Source of the DNA: Engraulis encrasicolus
Lineage: Eukaryota; Chordata; Actinopteri; Clupeiformes; Engraulidae
NCBI RefSeq assembly: GCF_034702125.1
Contig: NC_085857.1
Location: 51,278,278-51,342,277 of the forward strand
Direction of reading: 5' to 3'
DNA: 64,000 nucleotides
The position numbers and the translations under genes were made by a program. Under the pieces are notes generated by a model. It did not search any database, had not been told where the DNA came from, and worked only from the letters and a program-made list of their open reading frames with translations. Shown here piece by piece: positions 13,124 through 36,526 of the stretch (positions are counted from its first letter, which is position 1; each line of letters opens with the position of its first letter).

Positions 13124-13265
13124 ATGTGTGAACATATTTGAGTATGTGTCAACCCACCCAGCTTCTATCTATCTGAGGTCACATTTCTGAGAGTTGATGG
13201 GACAGGGGGAGTTTGTGGGCTTGCATCAGAGCAGGCTGTGGTCTGTGAATCTGCATGTAGGGCTT

Positions 13266-13430
<165 letters not shown>

Positions 13431-14066
13431 GTAAGAGACTCATCCTATTGATAGATTCTGTAAACTTTCTAATAGTCAAACTTTGTCTGTGTGTGTTGGG
13501 GGAGGGGTTACCTTCGATGAATATAATGATAGCTAGCACTGTTTGCCTTTGTATATTACTTACAGTAAGCTTTAACTTTCATCAGGAAGTAAGTATGACC
13601 ATGTCTAAAACTGCATGTGTTAGATACGACGAATGCTTTCTTCTAAATCTTTTTTTTTTTAAATATCAGTGAAGTACAGTATACCGACTCTTATTTTCTC
13701 AAGTCAGTCATCATTGTTGACAGACAGGTGAATAGTAATTGCTGCTATCAAAATATTCAGATAGGCTATCGTCATGTGTTAGTAGTTTACTGAATGTCAG
13801 CTAACTCTACAAGGTGACTACAGCAAACTCTACAAGGTGACAAGTGATTTTTACATGGTGTTGAAAGCCTTAAAAAACCCAGGTTTAAGTCCCAATTTTT
13901 ATCAATGTGACCTTTTGGTATTGCCTTTTTTGTAAAAAAAGAATAGACTACAATATTGTTGACACAGAATGAAATGTTAAAAAAATAAAAGAAAAATAAA
14001 ATACGCTATATGAAAAAGAAGGAAAAATAAGAAAACAACTGGACACTGTGAGTGAGTGTACACTTA

Positions 14067-14105
<39 letters not shown>

Positions 14106-14149
14106 TATTATTATTAAGAACAACAACAGAACAACAAAAACAATAACAA
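13431..14149. other. Putative first intron of receptor B, AT-rich, with (ATT)n
   Basis: Contains an (ATT)n run at 14069-14116. Nothing else recognised. Confidence 0.5.
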
Positions 14150-14945
14150 CTAGTTTCATATAGCGCCTTCCATGGAACCCGCTTTACAAAAATAAGGTAT
14201 TGAAGAAAGAGGAGGGGAGGGTTAAAGGCCATGCCTCAGTAAAGAGATGTGACTTGAGGTGCTTTTTAAAACTCATCCAGTGGGGGTTGGCTGATGTGGA
14301 GAGATAAACTGTTCCAGAAGGTTGGGGCAGCAACACAGAAGGCTCTGACAATAGCCAGAGGTGGGGGATGACAAGCTAGTCCTTGCCAGAGGACCTCAAG
14401 GACCTTGATTGGGAGTAGAGCTGGAGGAGAACAGAGAGGTACTGGGAACCAAGATTGTGGAGTGATTTGTAAGTGAGTAGTAAGATTTTGTAAGTAATGC
14501 GAGATTTCACTGAGAGCCAGTGAAGCTGATTGAGTGTGGGGGTGTTACCAATGCGTTATGTGTGTGAGGACCCTGGCAGCTTAGCCGAACATGCTGTTGA
14601 TCCAGGGCTTTAGTGGGCACACCATAAAGGACACCATTGCAGGTGGGAGGTGATGAAGGCATGGATCCGAGTCTCTATGACAGAGTGAGACAGTGAGGGA
14701 CGGAGTCTGCAGATGTTCTTGAGGTGGTAGAAGGCGGATTTGGGTGTTTCTGATGTGGGCCTGGAGTGAAAGTGTACAGTCCGGGATGATGCCCAGATTA
14801 TACACTTCATTGGAAGGCCTGATAGTACAGCCATCGTCATTCAACAAGATGTCACCAACTTCCTTAGACAGAGATGGGTGGGTTGGGTGCACCACCATGA
14901 GCTCTGTTTTGCCTCCCCCGTTAGTTTGGCCTGAGTTTGCAAGGT
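14150..14945 (-). mobile_element. LINE (non-LTR retrotransposon) relic, reverse-transcriptase 3' portion
   Basis: The minus strand reads as a decayed C-terminal part of a LINE ORF2. Recognisable pieces are KTELMVV, EVYNLGIIPDCTLSLQAHI, a frame-shifted FYHLKNICRLRPSLS, and ETRIHAFITSHL, which resemble the post-RT region of jockey/L2-type fish LINEs. Frameshifts show it is dead. Family assignment is from memory of the motif order. Confidence 0.75.
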
Positions 14946-15065
14946 GTGGTTAGCATACTGTGCACCATGCACCTGTAATGGATGGCAAGTAGCAGAGTTC
15001 GACAGTATAACTTTGGTAAACCTCCCGACCAAAGCCCCAGAGGTAGCACTGAGCTCTCGGTCTGG

Positions 15066-15148
15066 ACCTTTAGCTCAGAGGTAACGTACTGTGCTTCCCA
15101 TGCCGAAAGAGAGCGAACTGGTTTGTTGGGGGTTTGAGCCCCGAGAGG
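15066..15148 (+). repeat. tRNA-like sequence (SINE head or tRNA pseudogene)
   Basis: An A-box-like TAGCTCAGAGGTAACG and a B-box-like GGGTTTGAGCCCC are spaced about as in a tRNA. No clean cloverleaf can be drawn, so it is a tRNA-derived repeat rather than a working tRNA gene. Confidence 0.5.
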
Positions 15149-17411
15149 TTACACACGGATGAAGCAAAACACTCTGAATATGTGGGCAAGTGACAATACT
15201 GTTTAACAGGTCCCCTGGTTGTACAGGCCTTTAAATGGGAAAATAATCCTTCTCAAATAGTTATTAAAAAGGTAGTAATCATCCCTACCTGAAATAATCT
15301 AAATATAGTCATTGTTTTTAATCAGTTGGTCAGAAAAAAATAACTAAAAGTATAACAACACACTTAAGTAGAGTAACTAATATCACAGAGTGCTATCAGC
15401 TCTCAATTGCACGCAAGGCCTGGCAGCAGCATGTGGTTAGCATACTGTATGCACCGGGCGTGCACACATGTGGCAACACGCTCTGAATATAGGCTACAGT
15501 AGGCTACAGTGACAGGGTACATAATACTCTTTATTACACGTGAGTAAATTAAACCATTTCAGAGAATTACTGTTAATCTTAGATATAGGCTTAATGCTAA
15601 AATAGCTTTGTAAAATAACCAAGCAGCCTCTTTTTGCTGATCAGTCCACCAGCCGTTTAGTATTTGATGAAAACCCTCAATTTCATCTTAACAGCATTGG
15701 TATGCTATTGCCTTCGTCATTATACTTTTGCTGACAGTACAGGCTTTGCACAAAGGGATTAAAGTAGCCTAAATCACTTGGGCATGACAACATTAGCATT
15801 CTCACTCACTGTCCGGTGCCAGGTGCCTTTCCTGGATCACTAGCCATATTGCTATATATTTTTCTTTTTCCATTTTTTTTCTTTTACCATGATAGCCCAT
15901 GTTAAGCTCAGACATGAGAACTTGTGTGTGTGCTATTTTAATAATAATGCAAATGGTTGATACACAAGGGTCAAGCAACAGAATATAGCCTATTGTGATA
16001 CTACATGTCATACCCAAGAATAAGGTACCAAAGTCATTGACACATAAATGATTACTAGCCACATCCAGCTGTTACCAGCATTTGGCTGGTTGTAGGTGCT
16101 AATGCCAAGGCCTGAAAACAACTAGACAAAGTAAAATAGCTAAAATCACAGGGTGTGAACTTTGATGTTGCCAAGAGTCAGACAGCTTGCCCTGACGCTG
16201 CAACGTGTGGTTAGAAGAGGCACCATGCAGCCTCGTGGCAACACGCTCTGAGTATACGGTGGAACAGTGCGTGGGCACAGGCTTGTTTCCTGTGCTTATG
16301 TTAACTAGTGCAAGGGGGCAATGAGAGGAACAAATAGAAAACCTCTGTATGTTAATTTCTTAATAAAAAAATGTATGGACCTTATAATTGGGAATTGAAA
16401 AAGCAATGGTAAAGGTTTACCAATTAGTGAGAAAAATATTAAGAAAGAAGCCAAATCTACTGTATTTGCAGTTGGCTGTTCGTCGTGTATTTATCCAGTC
16501 TAGATAACTTTACAATATGATTGTGAATTTTGATATTGATACATTGCCTATGTATGCACACAACCTGGCAGTTTCTGTAAATGTGTGGTTAGGGGAGACA
16601 CATTTCTTACCCAAGTGCAAGTGTGTGTGTGGGAGAGCGACCTTCTCACCTGTGTGTTAAGCACTGTATTTGTTTCTGATCTGAAGTACAAGGACTGTGT
16701 GGACCCATGTTGGTTTCCGTTTACAGTACAGTATATTACAATATGATTAGGGCAAAAGGGCAGGTGAAGCAATTGAACCAATTTCACACTCAATACTGTA
16801 GGTGTTCGTCCACAAAATAAAATGAGATATCACAAGAGAGCTTGATAATGCGTGTTTGGCACGGTGGCTGGCCTCAGTTCTCACTTTACACAGATGTGGG
16901 ATGAGATCTGCTTGCAATACATGCCCTATAGATGTTAGAGTTACTCTGACTCGACAAAACAAGAAATCACAGAACCTATGCACAGTTTACAGGGCTAAAA
17001 TAAAGAAAAGTACTGTAATGGTGATTCACTGTCACCGTCTGTTGGTGTGTGGGGATAGCATATTGCAATACGCAGCACTCCCGACTCTTTCACTGCAAGC
17101 CAAGCCTCTGATGTGTGTCTTACCCCTGCATGTATCATGGTATTAGATAGACAGCCAGAGAGATATGAAATAATTGCGTTCCCCACAAGAGGGTGTGCAA
17201 TGACCCTGTTTGTTTATCTGTCTGTCTGTCTGCAATGAGTGTGTATGTTGTCACACAAAATCAGAAGCGTCTAGCATTGGCTGGGACAGGCTACCATTGC
17301 TAAATGGTCTTGTTATTGTTTTTTTTTAAAGATTGTGTCAAATATAGTAGAAGCTTTGTGTGCTCTTGTCAGAAAATTGTTTGCCTTTATTGTTTCACTT
17401 TATTTTTTGTA
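15149..17411. other. Intron/intergenic DNA before receptor B, nothing recognised
   Basis: Stop-rich in all frames. No repeat or RNA structure that I can support. Confidence 0.5.
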
Positions 17412-17427
17412 GGTTGCACAGCACACC

Positions 17428-20400
17428 ATGGTACAAGCTCAAGGATGGCTACATATTCTGCTGTTGAGTATGAACTTCACTGAAGGTAGGCCTAAATGCT
17501 CTTGTAGGTGTTTGAAATGTATACCCTACATTTGTTAAATGCAGCAAAGAAATAAAACCTTTTTTATTTCACCATGGAAAGAAATACAACAAATATATCC
17601 TAACTACATCATTTTATTATTTTGATTTTTTAATTATTTTATTATTATATACCATATATACGTGGGTGGTTGACGTTTAAGGGCGTAACGCAATGTTTCT
17701 GTCATGCCATGCTTAGGTTCATTTTACGGTGTGCTGTGGTGTGACTGCTCTTATAGAAGGAAAAAAAAGTTTTTTTTATAAATGAAAACACATATTAAGA
17801 TTAAACACAATATCATTATCAAGTTAGCATGAGCTCAGATATCAGTCATGTATACAAAAAGATTAAAATGGCCATAATTCAGTGAATTTCCTGTGGTGTG
17901 ACTTCATTTTCCTGCCGTGTGACATGCCTATGCAATGTGTTGATGCAGGACACATTTTCCAAAAAATAGTAAAAAAAATAAGGTGAAATTCCACGGACGA
18001 CTAAGTGCTTTATTTTTATTTTTTTATTTTTTCAATTTTGAGGCGTTACACCCTTAAACGTCAACCACCCATATACAGTATATATGATGTATATAATATA
18101 TCTAACAAATAACTAATGAATTAGGTTGTGTAAGATGGCGTTACAAGGTTGCTACCTGACAGCAGCGATATATAAAGCATGACATTAAGAAGTCAATTAT
18201 GTGTGTACGTTGATTCGCAGGTTTTTCATCTGATGGCTGGAATGTGAGCTTCTTTCATGATTCCCTATGTGCAGTGAGAGGATCATCAGTGATGCTGCCA
18301 TGTTACTACACTTATCCTGCTAGACACAAAGTCACCAAAGTATTCTGGACAATACGTAAACAAGACAAAATAGAGCCAGATGATCTCTCTGAATTAACAG
18401 CCTACAGAGGTCGGGTGCAGTACAGCAATCTAACCAATATTTGCAGTATGTCTTTGACAGACGTCCAGCTGTCAGATGCTACAGAATATCATGCAAGAAT
18501 CGTCACTGACCAGGACAGATGGCTTACTAAACTAGGACTTCACTTATCAGTCACAAGTAATTATTTATAAACTATTTATTTTGTATATTGAATTACTGCT
18601 ACTTTTGTTTCGCTCTTTTTTCCCATCAAACACCACTCCTACTCTTGCGTGTCACTGATATTGAACTTGTCTTTCTAGATCTTTCGGTGCTGTTCCCTAG
18701 TCCAGTAATAGAGGGCAGTAGCATCACGCTCATTTGCAACACCACATGCAGATTGCAGAACAATACCACCATTACATGGAGAAAAGATGGAGAAGACTTG
18801 CCAGGGACAAGCCAGGAACTCATCATTTTTAATGTCAGTGTGACAGACATGGGAAACTATTCATGTGCCCTTAAGCACTTTGAGTACACTTTTTCTCCAA
18901 CAGTGCATCTTACTGTCATGTGTGAGTATTAAGTGAAATCGGCCAAAATGAAAAAAAATATATTAATCTGAGTTTCTGTTACAAGTTACAAGAAAAGTAT
19001 TTGAATGGGAGCCAAACTATAGTGTGAGAAAAACTGAACCCGCAAATATTAACAAATGCCCAACTAAATTAATCCATAACAAAACGGTCTTCTTCCCCTA
19101 GTTGCACCAAAGAACACCTACATATTTGTGACACCATCTCAAGATGTTCTCGAAGGAGATTCAGTGTCTCTGACCTGCAGCAGTAGTGCCTACCCACCTG
19201 TCGACAGCTACACCTGGTACAAGTCAAACTGGTCCACTCCTGTAGGATGGGGGCAACAGTACAACATCTCTGACACTCATTTTGAGGATGCAGGACAGTA
19301 CTTCTGCGAGGCCAGGAATGAAATTGGAGCTCAGAGGTCACCTGCTATTTCTGTCAATGTTACAGGTATGGATAATTGTGGTTATGACTACATGACTATG
19401 GGTTGAGTTTCCCAACACTAGAGGTATTTTTAGACAACTGGACTCCTTTCTGGAACATGAAGTCAACTCTATACTAAGCCTGAATTATGCAGGAGCAGTC
19501 CTAGGGGTGGGTCTACTGCATTGGGGGACATACATTTAGGTAGCAAATTGGCGTTTTGTCAGATGTACATGTATAGCTTCACATGCTTGTGGTTATGTCA
19601 TACACAGTAAAAACTGGAGTGTTAATGCAACACTAACAGAGTCGATTTAACACCTTCTAGAGTGTATTTGGTCCCAAAGCACTCTCTAAGTGTTGAATTA
19701 ACACTGCATTTTTTACTGTGTACTGTTTCTGGATTACAGTGCCAGTGCATGGTGAACACACAAGCTACATGTATGTGCCCATTGCTATTATTGGGGTCCT
19801 TGTTTTTGGAATTGTGGTGACTTCTTACATAATACACAGGATCAGGTATGTCAAATTTCTTTTCCACCCAAAAACCATGGTTATATCTAAAACTCCAATG
19901 ATTATAAAATAAATAACTTCTTTTTTCATATATTTTGCGAAGGAGGAGAGCCAAAGATGGGGTAAGACACTCTTCTCTCTTAGAACTTCCAAAACGTACA
20001 GACATCCTCTCTTAGCATGTAGTTTGTTTGTAATGGTGCCTCTCTCGCTCTCTCTCACTCGCTCTCTCTCTTGCTCTCTCAGTGGTTCGTCCAAGCTAGA
20101 GCTGCTCACACTCCCACAGACCAGAGTACAGTAAACGATGACGATGGTGTTGAGTACTCCACCGTCCAGCCCCACAGCTCCACAGCTGGTCTGGAGGTGA
20201 ATTACAGTGTGAAGGATGATTATGAAAATGTTGGTGTAGAGTACTCCATGGTCCAGCTCCACGGTCAGAGGGAGACAGAGGACCCTCGGGAAAATGATCA
20301 GGACCAGGAGTACATCACTGTGTACTTACCTCAAACTTCAACTCTGTGAGTGTCAATCTGTATGTCTCCCTGTCTGTATATGTGTTTAGCCTATTTGTCA

Positions 20401-20539
20401 TGCAGCAACACATACCCCCCCCCCCCTCTCTGCAATAGTGTAACCTTTTCTAATGATGGTGCTCTTTCATTGCAGAACCCCTGTTCAACCAGAAGAGGCA
20501 CTTTTGAGCATCTACAGTAACGTCCAGCCAAGAAGATGA
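17428..20539 (+). CDS. Siglec/CD22-like inhibitory receptor B (V-C2-C2-TM-ITIM tail), 450 aa
   Basis: Exons: 17428-17485, 18221-18556, 18679-18921, 19102-19365, 19740-19845, 19943-19961, 20083-20345, 20476-20539; 1353 nt, ending TGA. The start has a strong Kozak context (ACCATGG). Signal peptide is about residues 1-19. The V domain (20-131) is one exon and shows the Siglec hallmarks: WNVS in strand A, DSLC in A', VMLPC in B, the E-strand Cys of ICSM and the F-strand YHAR Arg. The first C2 (132-212) has the CNTTC extra Cys and WRKDGED; the second C2 (213-300) has YFCEARN. TM is about 310-331, followed by basic HRIRRRAK. The tail carries VEYSTV and VEYSMV (ITIMs), DYENV (YxN), EYITV and SIYSNV, as expected for a SHP-recruiting inhibitory receptor. 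Domain order and several motifs match receptor A, so they are tandem paralogues. Sialic-acid binding is inferred from the Arg. Confidence 0.92.
17663..18070. mobile_element. Fold-back MITE in the receptor B signal-peptide intron
   Basis: Inverted ends GTGGGTGGTTGACGTTTAAG and TTAAACGTCAACCACCC, flanked by TATA-type sequence. The interior is AT-rich and noncoding. Confidence 0.8.
19602..19721. mobile_element. Short MITE just upstream of the receptor B TM exon
   Basis: Inverted ends ACACAGTAAAAA and TTTTTTACTGTGT, about 120 bp, flanked by TA on both sides. It ends 18 bp before the splice acceptor, so the branch-point region of this intron lies inside or against the element. Confidence 0.75.
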
Positions 20540-20872
20540 GGAAAATTAGATAATATAGGTCATTATCAGTTGCAAATCCACCATTTTGTTATGTGTTTGA
20601 AAGGATTTGTATGAAATGTGTACTATAGATAATACTTAGAAATGTATTGTTATTAAAATTGTAAAAAATGAATTAGTTTTCTTGTTTGCTTCTTTGTTAC
20701 CATCGGCATTTGTATTCATAAAGTTTATATACTGTAAGATAAATTCTAAAATAAGAACTTAGAAAAAAGCAAATAATGAACATATCTCACTTTGTGCAAA
20801 ATTGTCATTTTATTCTTTCATTTAGCATTAATTATTTAATTGATCAATTGAAATTGTATTATTATTTATGTG

Positions 20873-20878
20873 AATAAA
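20873..20878 (+). other. Candidate poly(A) signal of receptor B
   Basis: AATAAA about 334 bp after the stop codon, the first canonical hexamer I see downstream. Confidence 0.55.
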
Positions 20879-20920
20879 CAATTAAATGTTAACCATCTCA
20901 CTCATCAAGTATCCATGCAA

Positions 20921-20926
20921 TTTATT
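20921..20926 (-). other. Candidate poly(A) signal of izumo1
   Basis: AATAAA on the minus strand, about 100 bp after the izumo1 stop. It faces the receptor B signal about 45 bp away, so the two 3'UTRs abut or overlap. Confidence 0.55.
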
Positions 20927-21024
20927 TAATATACTCTAGTTGTCTCTTTCAGAATAATAATAATAAAATAGGCCATAATATTCATATTTGACCTCTTCCA
21001 TTCCTTCTATTCCATCCATTGCTC

Positions 21025-31728
<10,704 letters not shown>

Positions 31729-31894
31729 GTTGATCTTCCTTCATAGAGAGCTAACTGTTTGTGTTGGAACTGAAAATACCATCAAACAAACAAAGGTGGG
31801 GTTCTAATGGTGATGTCACAAAGCTGATGTAAAATGATGGTAATGTCATAAAGCAGTTCAGCAACTCAGGTGTGCTGCAGGCCTACTGACATGG

Positions 31895-32235
31895 AGTGCG
31901 TTCCAATGTGCAACCTTGCATCCTCCGCTTGTGCTTGTGGCCTAGTATCAGGAAGTAATATGTCGTGATGACATCACTAACAACCAGTGGTGTAGTCTTC
32001 TTGACCAGGGATTTCAGTATACCCACTTAAAATTGATTGATCCATTGTTTTGAATGGCACAAATATATACAACCCACTTCAAAAAAATCTCAAATATACA
32101 GTATACACACCATAAAAAGGTAGACTACACCACAGCTAACAAAAGCTCAATTTTAAAGCAATTGTCTCATTTGCAAACTGGATGGTGAATGAAGAATAGT
32201 CACCCAAAAATTGTCTTCGTTGCATATTGGAATGC
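31895..32235. repeat. Dispersed repeat copy upstream of izumo1
   Basis: Third copy of the 985-1235 family, in inverted orientation, with fold-back ends (GCAACCTTGCATCCTCC-type and CATATTGGAATGCACCC). It lies about 170 bp upstream of the izumo1 start, so it covers part of the likely promoter. Confidence 0.6.
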
Positions 32236-32570
32236 ACCCATGCTTTCCCAACTTGTTGGTATCAGTCTAAAATTGGTCAACCCAGATATTTGATATAGAG
32301 TATTATTGATTTATAATTCCATGTGCCCTGGTGCCTTTACATGTCATATTGCGAAATAAAAGTATACTTTTTACCTTGCATTATATACAATGGATACAGC
32401 ACACAACAGTAATAATGACAATAGGAAAAAGATTAATTGCATTACATTTACCGTACACTTTGGACCAAAGTGACTTACAAGGAGGACATTCAAGCAAGAG
32501 TTCGGGTCAGTGCAGAGTACAGCAGTATCCAAGTAAATTAGAACAGATAGAGAGCAGAAAAAGAGGATTT

Positions 32571-33515
32571 GGGTCATTCCAGCTGGAATCAGCAAATTTC
32601 AGAAAAATCTCCCACTCGACCCCCTCGGAATTGCCTGAAAAAAATGTATGTGATGGCTTAAACATCCAATAGATCATATCCACAATATCAGAACTCAGCT
32701 CTGGATACTTTTGGCACAAAAAATCTGTAAATAAGTACACCCCCTACACTTGTTTTAGCGACATTGCATGAGTGACCATGTTCAGACTCAATTATCTCCA
32801 GAACTATTTGTGTCAGATTCATTATATTTTCAGGGCTAAGAGTCCCAGACCTGAGTATCATATATTACAATTTGTAGCACTGTAAGTCAAATCACACCAT
32901 AATAATGTGCCTCTACTTTTTGTAGATATCATATGTTCTAGGGTTTCCAAATGTCTGTAAAAACCTCAAAGTTCTACATGTAAGGTTCATCCTTGGTAAA
33001 TGGTCTGATATGTACCATGACTTTCACATCATAGTATATCTAACAAAAGGCTCCAATGGTTGTTGAGATACAGAGGTCCAAAGATGGGAAAAAATTAATT
33101 TGCACCAATGTTTGGAGCAATATTTCCAATCTATGACACTAGTTAGGAACTTTCTGTTTGGTGTTTCTGAAAGAGAATGTTTTTTTTAACAACATATTAA
33201 AAAATTGGGATGGTGTTTTGCCTCATTCTTTTTATAACGGACTTCAAAATCTCAATTGGCTACAATTACTTGAAGCTATGAGGACCATGTCACCAACCGA
33301 CTTGTCACAACTCTCAAATCCATGGCTCTGATGTCACCTTAATAGTGAAAACAAGATGGCTACCCTGTGAATGACAAAGCAAATTCTAGGGAAACCATAA
33401 CACTTGTAAATGAATTGATTGGTGCCACACAGCAAGAATAGCACATTGCACATGGCTTTGATAGACATTAATTATTTTAATTGTAAAATCATAATAATCA
33501 TTATCATCATCATTT

Positions 33516-33551
<36 letters not shown>

Positions 33552-36390
33552 TGGTATCGGTAGTAGTCTTGGAATAAAGTGATGAAATAGGAGAGGATTA
33601 AAGAATTGTAGCACTCTTGTTTGCAACAAGGACTCCCATCCTAACTAGTCTTTCAATCAGCACCTGTAACTTTATATTTGCTATGAAGCTTGTGTCTTAC
33701 TCATTAATTTATCAGCTGTATTGCAAAATAACTTAATTCATACTGGCTAGAGATTCCCTCAGACTATTTTGACAGCATGGTCCTGGAGTTTTAGTTAGAA
33801 GAGTTTGCTTGCATGCAGTAATCAATACCAGGTGAATATTGAAGGCACAAAAGTTCATATTGGCACCAGACAACCATGTGGTTCTTGTCACATTGTTGCG
33901 ATCTAATTCAGCTGCTTGCATCATTATAATATTATACCACTGCAATGCTGACAAGTGGATTGCAGGTTAGCAGCAGTGATTACAACAATCACGGTTTGGA
34001 TACTTGTAGACAATGTTCATTACTTGTAAAGTTCATCATCACATTGATCCAGGTGAGATGATGGAAGCCGAAAGGAAGCTTTGCAGCATGCAAAAGCGTT
34101 CAGATATGGTGATGGATTGGGGGCGGGGCACAGTTCTACAGTCAGGGTACCTCTGTCGCGGTGACTGTTGGCGGGGGTGGGACTGTTTTATGGTCGCATA
34201 GGAAAGTAAAATTTGATTAGAGATGACACATAGGAGGAGACAGTTTGTAAAGAGGTATGCTGATTGTAGAACTTCCCGCCCCCCATCATCCTCCCCTGAC
34301 CGAAGTGCCCTGAGCATGGTGGTGGTATCCTTACTGAAATCAATACCCATGTTGTCATCGTCCTTCAGGATACCGATTTCGTTGTACCTGTACAAGGACA
34401 ATAAAGTTTCATTCAAAGTTTCATTCAGGTGGTACTCATTGAATTGCCAATGACAGATGGTTGCACAAAACAATATGAATGCAGATACCTAATACACCAT
34501 CATTGACAATGGCAAGCTACCTTATAAAGTCAACTCATAAGATACAGCAAGTGATTGAAAGTTAAGTGTGTATACAGGCCAGAGCATTGAAAGTTCCTGA
34601 CTTGTTTAATACATTTCTTTTTTTTTTTCAAATATTAAATCACCATCAAGGAAGTCAAGGTTGCATCAAGGAAATCATATCAACACCTTGTTTTATTTCC
34701 AGAGGTTGTTTTTTTTTACTTCTCTCAAAATGGTACTTCTCTCAACCATCTTGAATTTATTGCTAACGTAGCGCCAGTGAGAACATGTTGCGTAGTCACT
34801 TGATCATCTGGCCGATAGCATACTTAAAAAGATGAGGCCAGAATCCCTGAAAAAAAATCAGAAATACTGAGCTGAACAAACAGCTTTGCCTGGGCCCAGG
34901 ATAAAGTAGTCTGAAGAGACCCCTTCCCAATACATGCAATGTAATGAGTACCCAATCTTGATTCCCCCATGTCCTTGGCCCAGAACAATTCACCACTTCC
35001 GCTTCCCTCTGCACTATTTGATCACAGGCTTATGTCACACCGCAATGCTTTACGATCATTAAAAGGAATGAGGCAAAACACCATTCTATTTTTTTTGCTA
35101 TGTTGTTAATAAAAATATCCTCTTACAGACACAACAAAAAACAAGTTCACAGCTGGTGTCATACTTTGGAGGTATTGCTCTAAAAAATGGTGGGGGTTTT
35201 TTTCATGACGCCACTTTGGATGGATTTGAGGGATGCATGCCACACTGCATTGAGATTTGAAAAGGCATTATACAAATAAAGGGGCAAAACACCATCCCAA
35301 TTTTTAGATATGTTGTTAATAAGAATATCCTCTTCGAGAAACAACAAACAGCAAGTTCACAACCGCTGTCATATATTGGAAATATTGCTCCAAACAATGG
35401 TGTTTTGTTTCCTTCCCTTGATGCTGACTTCCTGGAACTATTTTGGAACTATGCCATTGGCTCCATGAGCCGCCATCTTTGTGTGAAAATGGAACACAAA
35501 AATCAAGGGGATTGGCCACCTTCTTAGGATGGAATTGAGGGTTAAGTCAGATATACTGAAATACTGAGCTGAACAAGTATAAAATCACCTATTTGGTATA
35601 AGAGATTTTAGGTTTTAGTGTACACTGACTTGGCTATTCATTTTAGGTGTAGTAAACCCATTTTTTTCTAAGGTAACAGGGCTCCTAAGGTACACCTGCA
35701 TGTCACACAGGAATGAGTTTTTAAAATTCATTATAAAAATAATGGGGCAAAACACCATCCCAAATTTTAGATATGTTATGAATAATAATATTATCTTTCA
35801 GAGACACCAAACAGCAAGTTCACAACTGGTGTCATAGATTGGGAATATTGCTCCAAATAATGGTATAAATTAGTTTTTGCCCATTTTTTGGACCTCTGCA
35901 TCTCAACAACCATTGGACCCTTATATCAAATATGATGTGATGTGAAAGTCATGGCACATATCTGACCATGTACCAAGGATGAACCTTGAATGTTGAAATT
36001 TGAGGTTTTTATGGACATCTGAAAACCCTTGCAATTTTAATTTCAAAGAAAAGTAGAGGGCCAGTATTAAGGTGTAATTTGACAAACAGTGCTGCAAATT
36101 GTAATGTATGCTCATCAGGTCTATGACTCTTAGCCCTGAAAAAATAATGGACCTACCACAAATAGTTTTGGAGATAATTAAGTCTGAATATGGTCACTCA
36201 GGCAGTGACGCCAAATCAGGGGGAGGGGGTGTCCTTATTTACAGATTTTTTGTGGAAAAAGTATGCACAGCTGAAATCTGCAATGGTGGATATGTTCTAT
36301 TGGATGTTGAAGCCATCACATATATTTTTTCCAAGCAAATCCGAGGGGGTCGAGTGGGGACCATTTGCTGATTCCAGCTGGAATGACCCA
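32571..36390. mobile_element. 3.8-kb fold-back element between izumo1 and receptor D
   Basis: Ends GGGTCATTCCAGCTGGAATC and the inverse GATTCCAGCTGGAATGACCC, flanked by ATTT on both sides. Arms pair over about 1 kb (for example GGGCTAAGAGTC with GACTCTTAGCCCTG). Inner direct repeats GGCAAAACACCAT...GTTGTTAAT recur at 35068, 35282 and 35743. No transposase seen. Confidence 0.7.
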
Positions 36391-36526
36391 TTTATTAAGT
36401 ATAGTGCAGGTTGCCCGCGATGAGAGATGAGCAGAGTTATGCTATTCAGGGAATTCTCTTGGAAGAGCTGAGTCTTCACTAGCTTCTTGAAGGTTAAGAG
36501 CAGCTTCCCATCTTCCTCTGTGACTG

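Noticed and set aside
15066..15148. Functional tRNA gene
   Set aside because: A- and B-box words are present but arms do not pair properly.
34039..34473. Minus-strand open frame of 144 codons
   Set aside because: Lies inside the 3.8-kb fold-back element, shows no domain I recognise and resembles noncoding repeat sequence.
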